Notes: a model not told the origin generated them from the sequence alone. Counted from the stretch's first letter, positions 6,784 through 14,973 are shown. The stretch: 18,294 bases of DNA from an uncultured Christensenellaceae bacterium (GCA_910586905.1 CAJUIV010000028.1:1-18294); one strand, 5' to 3'. Numbers and translations: made by a program.

Positions 6784-8169
6784 ATGTCTAAAATCAAAAG
6801 CAGAAAAAGAAGAATTATCGCATGGTCGATTTTGGGAGGCATTTTAGCCTTTATATTGATTTTCGCTGCCGTTTACGGCATATGCTGGGCAGTGCGCAGT
6901 AAAAGTCCCGCCGAACCGTACGGCGAATACGTTTTTGCTGAGGCTCGCGAAGAATTTAAAACGGACGGCGCTTGGACGGACGAGCAGAAAGAGAGTTTTC
7001 TCAATATGTTTCCGTCGCTTTGCATAGACAGAAACGCCGAAAGTTTAAAAATAATGCAGATAGCCGACCCGCAAATAAAATTCGGCAGCTGGACCCGCGA
7101 CAGAAAAACTATGGATTTACTCGATAGAGCGATTAAGGCGGAACAGCCCGATATTTGCGTTGTTACCGGCGATTTGACTTTGTCCGTATTTACTTACGAC
7201 GCTTTTAAATATTTCGCGGATTTTATGGAAAAGAGGCAGCAGTATTGGGCTTTCGTATACGGCAATCACGACAGTCAATTCGATTGCAGCAAACATACTA
7301 TCTGGAAGTTGCTTTCCAACTATAAATATTGTTTGTTCCAACGCGGCGCAAGCGATATATACGGCGAAAGCAACTATATTGTAAACGTGTTTAAAGGCGA
7401 CAAAAAAGCGGAGAATTTGTCTTACAGTCTTGTATTGATGGATTCGGGAATGTATCCCGAAGCGGAAAACGTAGCGCTTACAGATTGGGTGTACGATTGG
7501 ATACATCAAAATCAAATGGATTGGTACGAGTGGGCTATCACTGGGCTTAAAAAAATTAAAGCGGATATTCAATCGTCTATGTATTTCCATATTCCAATCA
7601 AGGAATTTGCTAATATGTACTATTTGAACGAATTGTCAAATCATAGGGAAATTCCCGAACAGGTTGCCGCCGCTTTGAACAAAGACGGAATAACAACCGA
7701 CTTTATTCGCGACGTAAAAGGCGTAGTGTGCGAAAGCGACAAAAAGGATTCCGAATATGTTTACGGCGATGACGGCTATACGGTCGGCATATTCTATCAA
7801 GGAAATGCCGAAGGAGTAACCGACCATCCCGACGTATTCGAATATATCAAGAAATTGAATTCTACCCGAGCGCTGTTTTGCGGCCACGACCACGTAAACA
7901 ATTTAAAAGGATATTACGACGGCGTTTACTTGGGTTACGGCTTATGCTGCGGCTATCATACCTATCCGTTTTTTGATAAAGAATTTTTCCTGACAAAATG
8001 GCTGGGGCTGTCGGATAAAGTACTGTACAACGCCGACCTATGGAAGGACGAGAACGGTAATAAAATGGAAAAGGGCGTAACGGTGATAGAAGTGGGAGTT
8101 AAAGCTGTCAATTACGGCGTTCTTACCGTTACGGATAATTTTAATAGCAGCTATAAAACCGCAAAATAA
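6784..8169 (+). CDS. Membrane-anchored calcineurin-like metallophosphoesterase (461 aa)
   Basis: After a basic N-terminus (KIKSRKRR) a single hydrophobic segment, about residues 12-34, would anchor the protein with the catalytic part outside the membrane. The five metallophosphoesterase blocks are present in order: ADPQ (D95, Q97), GD (129-130), GNHDS (N161, H162), HIP (H269) and GHDH (H368, H370). The protein resembles the Dcr2/PAP-like branch. The first block has glutamine where most family members have histidine (D-x-H), so one metal ligand is changed. The substrate cannot be told. It is a single gene with its own promoter and is followed by 183 bases without a gene. Confidence 0.85.
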   Translation: MSKIKSRKRRIIAWSILGGILAFILIFAAVYGICWAVRSKSPAEPYGEYVFAEAREEFKTDGAWTDEQKESFLNMFPSLCIDRNAESLKIMQIADPQIKFGSWTRDRKTMDLLDRAIKAEQPDICVVTGDLTLSVFTYDAFKYFADFMEKRQQYWAFVYGNHDSQFDCSKHTIWKLLSNYKYCLFQRGASDIYGESNYIVNVFKGDKKAENLSYSLVLMDSGMYPEAENVALTDWVYDWIHQNQMDWYEWAITGLKKIKADIQSSMYFHIPIKEFANMYYLNELSNHREIPEQVAAALNKDGITTDFIRDVKGVVCESDKKDSEYVYGDDGYTVGIFYQGNAEGVTDHPDVFEYIKKLNSTRALFCGHDHVNNLKGYYDGVYLGYGLCCGYHTYPFFDKEFFLTKWLGLSDKVLYNADLWKDENGNKMEKGVTVIEVGVKAVNYGVLTVTDNFNSSYKTAK

Positions 8170-8352
8170 CGGCAACTATCCAAACGGTTGAGTGAAAAAT
8201 CAACCTGCGGTTGTAAAAAATGCCGTAAACTAAACGGACAGTCGCTGTTAATTTATGACGGAATGCAGTATGATGTATGCGTAAACGTGCGTATGCGTTG
8301 GTCGCGAACAACTTTGACGCGGTTTATATTCGTATAAAAGGAGAAAATAATT

Positions 8353-8832
8353 ATGCAAGAAACATTCGGTCAGAGATTTCGCAAAAACGCATGTCTAACG
8401 CAGGAAGACGTAGCCGTTAAACTTAACATTACCTCGCAAGCAGTTTCCAAATGGGAAAACGATATTTCAGCTCCCGATATTTCGGCTCTTGCCGAATTAT
8501 CGGATATCTTGGGCGTAACTCTAAACGAGCTTTTGGGCAAAAGGGCGGAAACGTCTTTTTTGCCGGAACAAAAGCGCAAAGATATAAATAATATGTTTTT
8601 CCGTATCAACGTACTCAGCAAGGACGGGGACAAAGTCAAAGTAAATATCCCTCTCGCGCTCGCTAAAGCGTTTTTGGACAGCGGCGCGGATATGCCGCAA
8701 ATTCAAGGAAAGGACGTTTTGAACAACGTCGATTTTAAACAGATTTTTTCGCTCATAGAACAGGGTGTCGTAGGAAAGATGGTAGAAGTAGAAAGTAAAG
8801 ACGGCGACTTTGTGGAAGTCTGGGTAGAGTAG
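8353..8832 (+). CDS. XRE regulator with C-terminal SHOCT-like/DUF2089-type domain (159 aa)
   Basis: Residues 5-62 form a classic XRE helix-turn-helix: LTQEDVAVKLNITSQAVSKWEND, then PDISALAELSDILGVTLNELLG. The C-terminal half, from RINVLSKDGDKVKVNIPLAL to GKMVEVESKDGDFVEVWVE, resembles the small domain found after DUF2089-type zinc domains and beside DUF4097 genes. AAGGAG precedes the ATG. The next gene begins at the base after this stop codon and carries a related domain, so the two proteins are likely to work together. The target and signal are unknown. The 183-bp region upstream has no promoter I would defend. Confidence 0.75.
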   Translation: MQETFGQRFRKNACLTQEDVAVKLNITSQAVSKWENDISAPDISALAELSDILGVTLNELLGKRAETSFLPEQKRKDINNMFFRINVLSKDGDKVKVNIPLALAKAFLDSGADMPQIQGKDVLNNVDFKQIFSLIEQGVVGKMVEVESKDGDFVEVWVE

Positions 8833-9129
8833 ATGAAAATCAAAGTGAAAATAGGCAAAGACCGCCGAGAAAAGCGCGGATTAAAACGTATAAACTTGGC
8901 GGTTCCCAATTCGCTGCTTAAAAGCCGTTTGGCTGTCAAAATTATCCGTAAAGGTATAGAAAGCAAGGCGGAAGAAGGAAAAACGCCCGTAATCTCGCCC
9001 GATTACGTAAATCACAAACTGCTCAAACAGCTTTACGGCTGTCTTAAAACGGTAATCAAGAACAACGGACACTTCAACCTTGTGGAAGTAAACGCCTCCG
9101 ACGGTACCAGTATAGTTATAAGAATTTAA
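8833..9129 (+). CDS. Small protein related to the C-terminal domain of its upstream neighbour (98 aa)
   Basis: A basic N-terminus (MKIKVKIGKDRREKRG) leads into INLAVPNSLLKSRLAVKII and ends in FNLVEVNASDGTSIVIRI. The pattern (a hydrophobic strand, 'P..L......', a helix, then 'LVEV...DG..V.I') parallels the last ~75 residues of the XRE protein before it (VNIPLALAKAFLD, MVEVESKDGDFVEVWVE), suggesting duplication of one domain. The start directly abuts the upstream stop with only a weak GGGTAGAG-like site, so translation is probably coupled. Proteins of this pattern occur in DUF4097-type envelope-stress clusters. No function is assigned. Confidence 0.65.
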   Translation: MKIKVKIGKDRREKRGLKRINLAVPNSLLKSRLAVKIIRKGIESKAEEGKTPVISPDYVNHKLLKQLYGCLKTVIKNNGHFNLVEVNASDGTSIVIRI

Positions 9130-9141
9130 AGGTGTAGTATA

Positions 9142-9606
9142 GTGAGTATTACTGAAAAGGCGTTGGACGTGCTCGAGGATTGCGTAATAGATAAAGACGT
9201 GTTGGAAGTGGCGTGCGGCAGCGCTGATTTGTCTGTAACATTGTCTTCCGTTGCTCGGACGGTTAACTGTATAGATTTGGTTGATTTCCGGCTTAATCCG
9301 GAAGTAGGCAAACGTCTTAACGTAAAGTTTAGCTTAATGGACGCAGCGCAAATGTCTTTTGCCGACAGTTCGTTCGATACGGTTGTTATTTACAATGCCG
9401 CATATCACATAAAAGACAAACTTGATCGTATTTTGTCGGAATGTTTACGCGTAGCAAAACAAGGCGGCGCAGTTTGCGTGATAAGTTCGTTTTCCATCGA
9501 CAAAGCGATAATAGAAAGGGACGTAGCGACTTCGCTAAACGAACTTGACGTTCATTATGAGTTATTGTACGATAAAACTTTTACATGCGTCAAAATTTCC
9601 GTATAA
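9142..9606 (+). CDS. Class I SAM-dependent methyltransferase, small (154 aa)
   Basis: The SAM-binding motif I is VLEVACGSADLSVTL (about residues 20-34), motif II ends at CIDLVDF, and FADSSFDTVVIYNAAYHI (about 72-89) is the UbiE-like motif with the conserved 'FD.V....A.HH' pattern. The start is GTG at 9142, with AAAGGTG eight bases upstream. It follows the small protein by 12 bases, so it is probably the third gene of that cluster. It lacks the extra N-terminal helices of typical UbiE enzymes, and the C-terminus is short. The substrate is not predictable. Confidence 0.75.
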   Translation: MSITEKALDVLEDCVIDKDVLEVACGSADLSVTLSSVARTVNCIDLVDFRLNPEVGKRLNVKFSLMDAAQMSFADSSFDTVVIYNAAYHIKDKLDRILSECLRVAKQGGAVCVISSFSIDKAIIERDVATSLNELDVHYELLYDKTFTCVKISV

Positions 9607-9717
9607 AACAGATAAATATTCGCAGAATCCATCTTGACGGAAAAACAAAACGGCGTTTTTATGACAGTATATTTTTGACTTTAATATGCGAATATTATTG
9701 TAAATTGAGGTGAACGG

Positions 9718-10239
9718 ATGAAAAAGCAAATCGAACCTATTTATTCTATAAATATGACCGTGCGCGACGATACGGATTTTTTGTCGCCGTATTCTCCTAC
9801 GGACGAACCGGTGGTTTCCGGCGAAGTGGCGGAGTTTTTGGAAAACGGCGCGGCGAAGTTTCTTCCAAAACAGAAAATAGAGCTTAACGTTTATAGCGGA
9901 TGTATCGACGACGGCGAAAAAATCGTTTACGAAAATGCTATTCGTAACTTTTTTAATCTAAAACTCAGCGGCACGGAATTGTCGTTAAAACGCAATCTTA
10001 TAGTATCCGTCGTATTTACCGTTATAGGCATCGTGGGGCTTGTCGCTATGCTGCTTTTCGATAAGTTTTTCGACAACGCGATATGGACGGAAATCGTAGA
10101 TATTTTCGCTTGGGTTTTCGTTTGGGAAGCGGTAGACCAGTTTTTTATCGAACGACGTAAAATACTTCGAGACAGACGCAAATATAAAGCGTTTACCGAA
10201 ATACGAATCAACTATCATCCCGTAAAAAATAAAGATTGA
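9718..10239 (+). CDS. Conserved-type membrane protein with two helices (173 aa)
   Basis: I do not recognise this family with certainty. The first ~95 residues are soluble and polar and contain FLPKQKIELNVYSG and a YENAIRNFF segment. Two hydrophobic helices follow: LIVSVVFTVIGIVGLVAML (about 98-117) and EIVDIFAWVFVWEAVDQFF (about 127-145). The tail is basic (IERRKILRDRRKYK), which points to a cytoplasmic C-terminus. GAGGTG lies before the ATG. It is 111 bases after the methyltransferase, probably its own unit, and ends at a strong terminator at 10296. Confidence 0.6.
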   Translation: MKKQIEPIYSINMTVRDDTDFLSPYSPTDEPVVSGEVAEFLENGAAKFLPKQKIELNVYSGCIDDGEKIVYENAIRNFFNLKLSGTELSLKRNLIVSVVFTVIGIVGLVAMLLFDKFFDNAIWTEIVDIFAWVFVWEAVDQFFIERRKILRDRRKYKAFTEIRINYHPVKNKD

Positions 10240-10295
10240 CAGAATATAAAAGACGTATTTAACGTAATCTGAATTTTTGTTATAAACTATAAGTT

Positions 10296-10331
10296 TCGGA
10301 TGCTTGCAGTTTGTGCGCATCCGATTTTTTA
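10296..10331 (+). terminator. Intrinsic terminator after the membrane protein gene
   Basis: TCGGATGC (10296-10303) pairs perfectly with GCATCCGA (10317-10324) and is followed by six T residues. There is no comparable T run on the other strand, so it acts on plus-strand transcripts. Confidence 0.85.
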
Positions 10332-10336
10332 TTACG

Positions 10337-10361
10337 ATTACGTAAGGTTAGTATTACGTAA
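10337..10361. promoter_or_regulatory. Tandem TTACGTAA palindromes
   Basis: ATTACGTAA occurs at 10337-10345 and again at 10353-10361, 16 bp apart. Each holds the perfect palindrome TTACGTAA. They sit in a 200-bp gene-free gap together with a TATAAT at about 10396 on the plus strand. They could be a binding site for an unidentified regulator; no gene reads away from them, so the role is unclear. Confidence 0.3.
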
Positions 10362-10434
10362 CGACAGATTGAATGTAACAGCGTTATAAAAAGCTATAAT
10401 CGGTCATTACAAAAATATTTAAAGCTGATTTTAA

Positions 10435-10650
10435 TTATAATTCGGACAGTCCCAACAGGTAATCGCTGGAACAGTCGAACAATTTGCAGAGCGTAATCAT
10501 TTGTTCGTAATTCAGTTCGAAAATACCGTTTTCGTATCTGGCGTAAGCCTGACGCAGCATACGCAATTTAGTAGCAGTTTGTTCTTGTGTATAGCCTGCG
10601 GCTTTTCTCGCAAGAGATAAACGTTGTCCTACGGATTTTTTTACTTCCAT
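10435..10650 (-). CDS. XRE-family repressor (71 aa)
   Basis: This one-domain Cro/C1-type helix-turn-helix protein has RLSLARKAAGYTQEQTATKL as helices 1-2, RQAYARYENG as the recognition helix and ITLCKLFDCSSDYLLGLSE as the typical C-terminal helices. The start is taken as the ATG at 10650. A longer in-frame start at 10698 would lie upstream of the -10 box (10676-10681) that should drive the gene. Ribosome binding is weak (AGGA about 15 bases away). It diverges from the DUF6809-like gene, and three operators fill the space between them, so autorepression and control of the neighbour are expected. Confidence 0.85.
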   Translation of the reverse strand: MEVKKSVGQRLSLARKAAGYTQEQTATKLRMLRQAYARYENGIFELNYEQMITLCKLFDCSSDYLLGLSEL

Positions 10651-10675
10651 AAATATTTTTTTATTCCTATCTAGT

Positions 10676-10770
10676 ATTATAAAATTAAAGTAACACAAAG
10701 TGTTGCAAATTACATTAACTGCAACATAAAATGTTGCTATAATTTGTATTATTGCAACATAAAATGGTTA
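10676..10770. promoter_or_regulatory. Divergent promoters with three GCAACAT-type operators
   Basis: Three 17-bp sites lie at 10690-10706 (GTAACAC-AAA-GTGTTGC), 10721-10737 (GCAACAT-AAA-ATGTTGC, a perfect palindrome) and 10754-10770 (GCAACAT-AAA-ATGGTTA, one good half). Centres are 31 and 33 bp apart, close to three helical turns. The middle site fills exactly the 17-bp spacer between TTAACT (10715-10720) and TATAAT (10738-10743) of the plus-strand promoter. The first overlaps the -35 area of the minus-strand promoter, whose -10 TATAAT is at 10681-10676. The XRE protein beside it is the presumed binder. Confidence 0.8.
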
Positions 10771-10792
10771 ATCAAATATAAAGGATAAGAAT

Positions 10793-11062
10793 ATGGAAAA
10801 AAATTCAATAATCGTGGAAATCATATTAAAAGAACTTATAGATAAATTTACTATGACGGAATCGTATAAAAAATCGTGCGATAAGCTCAGCGAAGTTGAA
10901 CGTCAATTTACAGCCGAAATTATAAACGATGAGGAGTTGTTTCAAAAGTATTTGGATGTGGAAAGTTTTACCAACAAAAATCACATCGAATACGAAAGCG
11001 TCTGTTTCTGTGAAGGGTTACGTTTGGGTTTTAAACTCTGTATGGATATTTTCAATATTTGA
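10793..11062 (+). CDS. DUF6809-like small protein (89 aa)
   Basis: The protein is a short, acidic, probably all-helical chain. Its C-terminal ESVCFCEGLRLGFKLCMDIF matches the 'E...F..GFRLGA.LM.EI' ending of DUF6809 proteins, and the middle ('Y..S..KL.E.E......I.DEELFQKYLD') fits the same family pattern. These proteins are common in Firmicute accessory regions and have no known function. AAAGGAT precedes the ATG. It is the only gene downstream of a promoter whose spacer is occupied by a perfect operator, so tight repression by the divergent XRE protein is likely. Whether the pair is a toxin-antitoxin-like unit cannot be judged from sequence. Confidence 0.55.
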   Translation: MEKNSIIVEIILKELIDKFTMTESYKKSCDKLSEVERQFTAEIINDEELFQKYLDVESFTNKNHIEYESVCFCEGLRLGFKLCMDIFNI

Positions 11063-11072
11063 TAAAAACGAG

Positions 11073-11300
11073 CTATTTATATTCGGGAATTGCTCTTTCC
11101 GTTAAATCGGTATTAGCGGAACGATAAACCGAATAAGACGCTTTCGGTATTTTTAATGATAGAGTAGCTTTAAATTTGTCTTGCGCACAGTATTGGATAC
11201 TCTCCGTTTTGCCGTGGCTTGGCTTACCGATAATTCTACGGGGACTTTTTTCAATCGTTTTAGTAACGTGTGTTTTTGCCGATAAAACGTAATTTATAAT
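11073..11300 (-). pseudogene. Gene relic without a start codon (75 codons)
   Basis: A minus-strand frame is open from 11300 to a TAG at 11073-11075. It reads like protein (for example KPSHGKTESIQYCAQDKF and YSVYRSANTDLTERAIPEYK) but has no ATG, GTG or TTG in frame and no ribosome binding site. An in-frame stop lies just upstream at 11301-11303. I take it as the 3' remnant of a decayed gene. The family is not recognised, and chance openness over 75 codons is not excluded. Confidence 0.35.
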
Positions 11301-11332
11301 TTAAACGTTTTTTATCATACAAGCTGAAATAA

Positions 11333-11357
11333 ATCAAACGATATATAAACGTTTGAT
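11333..11357. repeat. 8-bp inverted repeat
   Basis: ATCAAACG (11333-11340) and CGTTTGAT (11350-11357) are perfect complements around an AT-only nine-base gap. It lies downstream of the PFOR terminator and could be an operator or the remains of another hairpin. No gene starts nearby. Confidence 0.35.
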
Positions 11358-11387
11358 GAAATATTATTTGCCGACAGTTGATTTTGC

Positions 11388-11417
11388 AAAAAAAGCCGCT
11401 CCTAAACGGAACGGCTT
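11388..11417 (-). terminator. Intrinsic terminator of the PFOR gene
   Basis: Arms AAGCCGCTCC (11393-11402) and GGAACGGCTT (11408-11417) pair over 10 bp with one G-U and a five-base loop. On the minus strand the stem is followed by a run of T residues, 19 bases after the PFOR stop codon. Confidence 0.85.
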
Positions 11418-11435
11418 AATTTGCTTTTTAAGATA

Positions 11436-14400
11436 CTATTTATTTGCAAGATTCTTGTATTTTTCAAGTCTTTGCTTTGCGTCTTTTTCGGATTTGGCAA
11501 ACAGCGTTTCAGCAATCTCGGGTTTCGTTTTTGCGAGAGAAGCGTATCTTGTTTCGCCTTTAATGAATTCTTGGTAATCGCCCGTAGGTTCTTTACTGTC
11601 GAGAGTAAACGGATTTTTGCCTTGCTCGATTAAATCGGGATTGTAACGGTAAAGCTGCCAGTATCCGCAGTCGACCGCTTTTTTGATTTCTATTTGAGAA
11701 TTACCCATATTTATACCGTGGTTAATACAGGGCGCGTACGCGATAACGAGCGAAGGTCCGTGGTATGCTTCCGCTTCGGTAAGCGCTTTGACAAGCTGTG
11801 CTTGGTTTGCACCCATACCTACTTGAGCGACGTAAACGTAACCGTAGCTCATTGCCATCATACCGAGGTCCTTTTTCTTTACGCGTTTTCCTGCCGCGGC
11901 AAATTTAGCAACCGCGCCCGTGGGAGACGATTTGCTTGCTTGACCGCCGGTGTTGGAGTAAACTTCGGTATCCAGTACCAAAACGTTTACGTCTTCGCCG
12001 CTCGCCAAAACGTGGTCGAGTCCGCCGTAACCGATGTCGTAAGCCCAGCCGTCGCCGCCGAAAATCCATACGGATTTTTTAACAAGGCAGTCTTTTTCGG
12101 AAAGTACTTTTTTAACCGTAGGTCCGCAAGAGGGGCAGCCTTGGTGTTTTTCAAGAGCCGCAACAAGTTTTTTTGCCGCTGTTTCGCTTCCTTTTGCGTC
12201 GTCTTTATTATTTAGCCATTCGTCTATGACTGCAATGTCTTCGGGGTAATCTGCCCACAAGTCTTTCAAAGCGGTCAATTCTTCTACCAAACGAGTTCTT
12301 CTTTGCGTATACGCAAGATTCATACCGTAACCGAATTCCGCGTTGTCTTCGAACAAGCTGTTAGCCCAAGCGGGACCGTGGCCTTCTTTGTTGGTGGTGT
12401 ACGGGCAAGTCGGAGCGGAGCCTCCGTAAATGGAGGAGCAGCCCGTAGCGTTAGCTACAATCATTCTGTCGCCGAACAGCTGCGTAACGAGTTTTACGTA
12501 AGGAGTTTCGCCGCATCCCGCGCACGCGCCGGAGAACTCGAACAACGGTTGTTTGAATTGACTTCCCTTAACGGTTGCAACGCTCAACGGACTGGCAACT
12601 TGTTCTACGTTGGTGGAGAACTTGTGATTTTCTTTTTCTTTTGCGATTTGTTCTTCCGCGGGTTTCATAACGAGAGCCTTTTCCTTGGCGGGGCAGGCGT
12701 TCGCGCAAACGCCGCAGCCGGTACAATCGAGAGGACTGACCTGTATACGGAATTTCGCGCCTTTTTGTCCTATTGCGGGTTTGGTTGCAAAACCGTCGGG
12801 AACTTGTTCGTTTTCGTCAAGCAATACGGGGCGGATAGCCGCGTGAGGGCATACCATCGAGCATTGGTTACATTGGATACATTTGTCTATCTGCCACTCG
12901 GGAACGTTAACGGCGATGCCGCGCTTTTCGTATTGAGTGGTTCCTACTGGAACTACGCCCGCTTCGTCGAACGCCGATACGGGGAGAGCGTTGCCCTTTT
13001 GTTCTACTATGGGACGTACGAAGTTTTCGTAATATTCCGATTCGCTCTTTTCGGGAAGCGCAGCGCCATCTTTTGTCGTTGCCCAGCCTGCGGGAACGTT
13101 AACTTCGTGCAGTCCGGCAATAGCGCCGTCGATAGCTGCCCAGTTGGCTTCTACCACCTTTTGACCTTTTTTGCCGTAAGATTTAACGACTGCGGCTTTC
13201 ATATATTCTTCCGCTTGCGCGTAAGGAATGATATCCGCAAGTTTAAAGAACGCCGCTTGCATTACCATGTTGGTAGATTTAGCCGAACCCGCTTTGATAG
13301 CGATATGAAGTCCGTCAATGGTGTAGAACTTTAAATGCTTTTTGGCGATTTGGTTTTTCATATGCGCGGGCAGTTCGTTTTCTAATTCTGCGTCCGTCCA
13401 AGCGCAGTTCAACAGGAACGTACCGCCGTCTTTAGCGTCCGCCAAAACGTCGTAACGCGTAACGTAACTGGGGTTATGGCAGGCAATGAATTCCGCTTGG
13501 TCGATAAGATAGCTCGATTTGATGGGGTTTTTACCGAAACGTAAGTGAGAAACGGTAAGTCCGCCGCTCTTTTTGCTGTCGTATTCGAAATATCCCTGGG
13601 CGTACAAATCGGTGTGGTCGCCTATGATTTTTATGCTGTTTTTGTTCGCGCCGACGGTACCGTCGCTGCCCAGTCCGTAAAACTTACAGCGCGTAGTGCC
13701 TTGGGGAGCTACGTCTATCATTTCCGTTACGGGAAGAGAAGTGGACGTTACGTCGTCGTTGATGCCAACCGTAAAGTGGTTTTTCTTTGCGCCGTCGAGG
13801 TTGCGGTAAATCGAAAGAATCATCGAAGGAGTAAATTCTTTGCTTCCGAGTCCGTATCTTCCGCCTACGACTTCGGCTTTTCTGCCAAGTTCTGCAAGAG
13901 CGGCGACTACGTCTAAGTACAAAGGTTCGCCGAGAGAACCGGGTTCTTTCGTTCTGTCGAGTACGGCAATCTTTTTAACCGTTTTGGGAAGAGCCGCAAC
14001 GAAATGACTAGCCGAGAACGGGCGGTACAAACGTACTTTAAGTACGCCGACTTTTTCGCCTTTGGACGTCAAGTAGTCGACGGTTTCTTCAACGGCTTCG
14101 GCGCCGCTGCCCATAATAACTATAACTTTATCAGCGTCTTTTGCTCCGACGTAGTCGAACAAATGGTAGTTTCTGCCCGTCAGTTCGGAAACTTTAGCCA
14201 TATATTTTTCAACTATAGAGGGGACTGCAAGATAGTACTTGTTTGCCGCTTCTCTGTTTTGGAAGTAAATATCGGGGTTTTGAGCCGTACCTTGTTGTTG
14301 AGGATGTTCGGGGTTCAAAGCTCTCGAACGGAAATCTTCGACGTATTTCATATCCAACAGTTTTGCCATATCGGAGTATTCGATTTCGTCGATTTTGCTT

Positions 14401-14933
14401 ACTTCGTGGCTGGTTCTGAAACCGTCGAAGAAGTGCAGGAAAGGAACTTTTGCTTCGAGCGTGGAAAGGTGAGCTACAAGCGCCAAATCCATCGCTTCTT
14501 GTACGGAGTTGCTGGAAAGCATTGCAAAACCTGTTTGGCGGCAAGCCATAACGTCGGAGTGATCTCCGAAAATGTTTAAAGCGTGCGCAGCCAATGCTCT
14601 TGCCGAAACGTGGAATACGCAGGGCAGCAGTTCGCCGGAAATTTTGTACATATTGGGAATCATCAAAAGTAATCCCTGACTAGCCGTGAACGTGCTTGTT
14701 AAAGCGCCCGCTGCAAGGCTGCCGTGTACGGCTCCCGCGGCTCCCGCTTCCGATTGCATTTCCGCAATTTTAACGGTTTGCCCGAATAGGTTTTTTCTTC
14801 CGCCGGCGGACCATTCGTCGGCGACTTCCGCCATCGGAGACGAAGGGGTGATGGGGTAGATAGCCGCAACGTCGCTAAACGCGTACGCTACGTGAGACGC
14901 GGCGGTGTTACCGTCAATAGTTCTCTTTGCCAT
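11436..14933 (-). CDS. nifJ: Pyruvate:ferredoxin (flavodoxin) oxidoreductase, single-chain
   Basis: This enzyme oxidises pyruvate with CoA to acetyl-CoA and CO2, reducing ferredoxin; it is central to anaerobic energy metabolism. The 1165-aa chain has all expected parts. The N-terminal domain has VAYAFSDVAAIYPITPSSPM. The transketolase-like and gamma domains follow. Two [4Fe-4S] motifs of the inserted ferredoxin domain start at C685 (CIQCNQCSMVCP, then CTGCGVCANACP). The TPP-binding domain has ACAGCGETPYV and, at about residue 960, GGDGWAYDIGYGGLDH, followed by TEVYSNTGGQASKSSPTG. The start at 14933 has GGAGG seven bases upstream. It is monocistronic, between its own promoter and terminator. 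Several long open frames on the opposite strand are shadows. Confidence 0.97.
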   Translation of the reverse strand: MAKRTIDGNTAASHVAYAFSDVAAIYPITPSSPMAEVADEWSAGGRKNLFGQTVKIAEMQSEAGAAGAVHGSLAAGALTSTFTASQGLLLMIPNMYKISGELLPCVFHVSARALAAHALNIFGDHSDVMACRQTGFAMLSSNSVQEAMDLALVAHLSTLEAKVPFLHFFDGFRTSHEVSKIDEIEYSDMAKLLDMKYVEDFRSRALNPEHPQQQGTAQNPDIYFQNREAANKYYLAVPSIVEKYMAKVSELTGRNYHLFDYVGAKDADKVIVIMGSGAEAVEETVDYLTSKGEKVGVLKVRLYRPFSASHFVAALPKTVKKIAVLDRTKEPGSLGEPLYLDVVAALAELGRKAEVVGGRYGLGSKEFTPSMILSIYRNLDGAKKNHFTVGINDDVTSTSLPVTEMIDVAPQGTTRCKFYGLGSDGTVGANKNSIKIIGDHTDLYAQGYFEYDSKKSGGLTVSHLRFGKNPIKSSYLIDQAEFIACHNPSYVTRYDVLADAKDGGTFLLNCAWTDAELENELPAHMKNQIAKKHLKFYTIDGLHIAIKAGSAKSTNMVMQAAFFKLADIIPYAQAEEYMKAAVVKSYGKKGQKVVEANWAAIDGAIAGLHEVNVPAGWATTKDGAALPEKSESEYYENFVRPIVEQKGNALPVSAFDEAGVVPVGTTQYEKRGIAVNVPEWQIDKCIQCNQCSMVCPHAAIRPVLLDENEQVPDGFATKPAIGQKGAKFRIQVSPLDCTGCGVCANACPAKEKALVMKPAEEQIAKEKENHKFSTNVEQVASPLSVATVKGSQFKQPLFEFSGACAGCGETPYVKLVTQLFGDRMIVANATGCSSIYGGSAPTCPYTTNKEGHGPAWANSLFEDNAEFGYGMNLAYTQRRTRLVEELTALKDLWADYPEDIAVIDEWLNNKDDAKGSETAAKKLVAALEKHQGCPSCGPTVKKVLSEKDCLVKKSVWIFGGDGWAYDIGYGGLDHVLASGEDVNVLVLDTEVYSNTGGQASKSSPTGAVAKFAAAGKRVKKKDLGMMAMSYGYVYVAQVGMGANQAQLVKALTEAEAYHGPSLVIAYAPCINHGINMGNSQIEIKKAVDCGYWQLYRYNPDLIEQGKNPFTLDSKEPTGDYQEFIKGETRYASLAKTKPEIAETLFAKSEKDAKQRLEKYKNLANK

Positions 14934-14973
14934 ATTTTTTCCTCCAAAATATAATTGTAAAAATTTATTTCGC

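Noticed and set aside
7117..7590. 157-aa minus-strand frame inside the metallophosphoesterase gene
   Set aside because: It is a shadow of a gene with all catalytic blocks on the plus strand; no ribosome binding site or recognisable domain.
8195..8225. CAACC-TGC-GGTTG hairpin after the metallophosphoesterase as its terminator
   Set aside because: On the plus strand it is followed by A residues, not T; it would act only on the minus strand, where no gene ends.
12303..13334. Long plus-strand open frames over PFOR (343 aa here, also 11694-12215, 13545-13916 and 14004-14579)
   Set aside because: They are antisense to an intact, fully recognisable PFOR. Their translations are low-complexity and Phe/Val/Arg-rich with no family signature, as expected from reversed codon bias.
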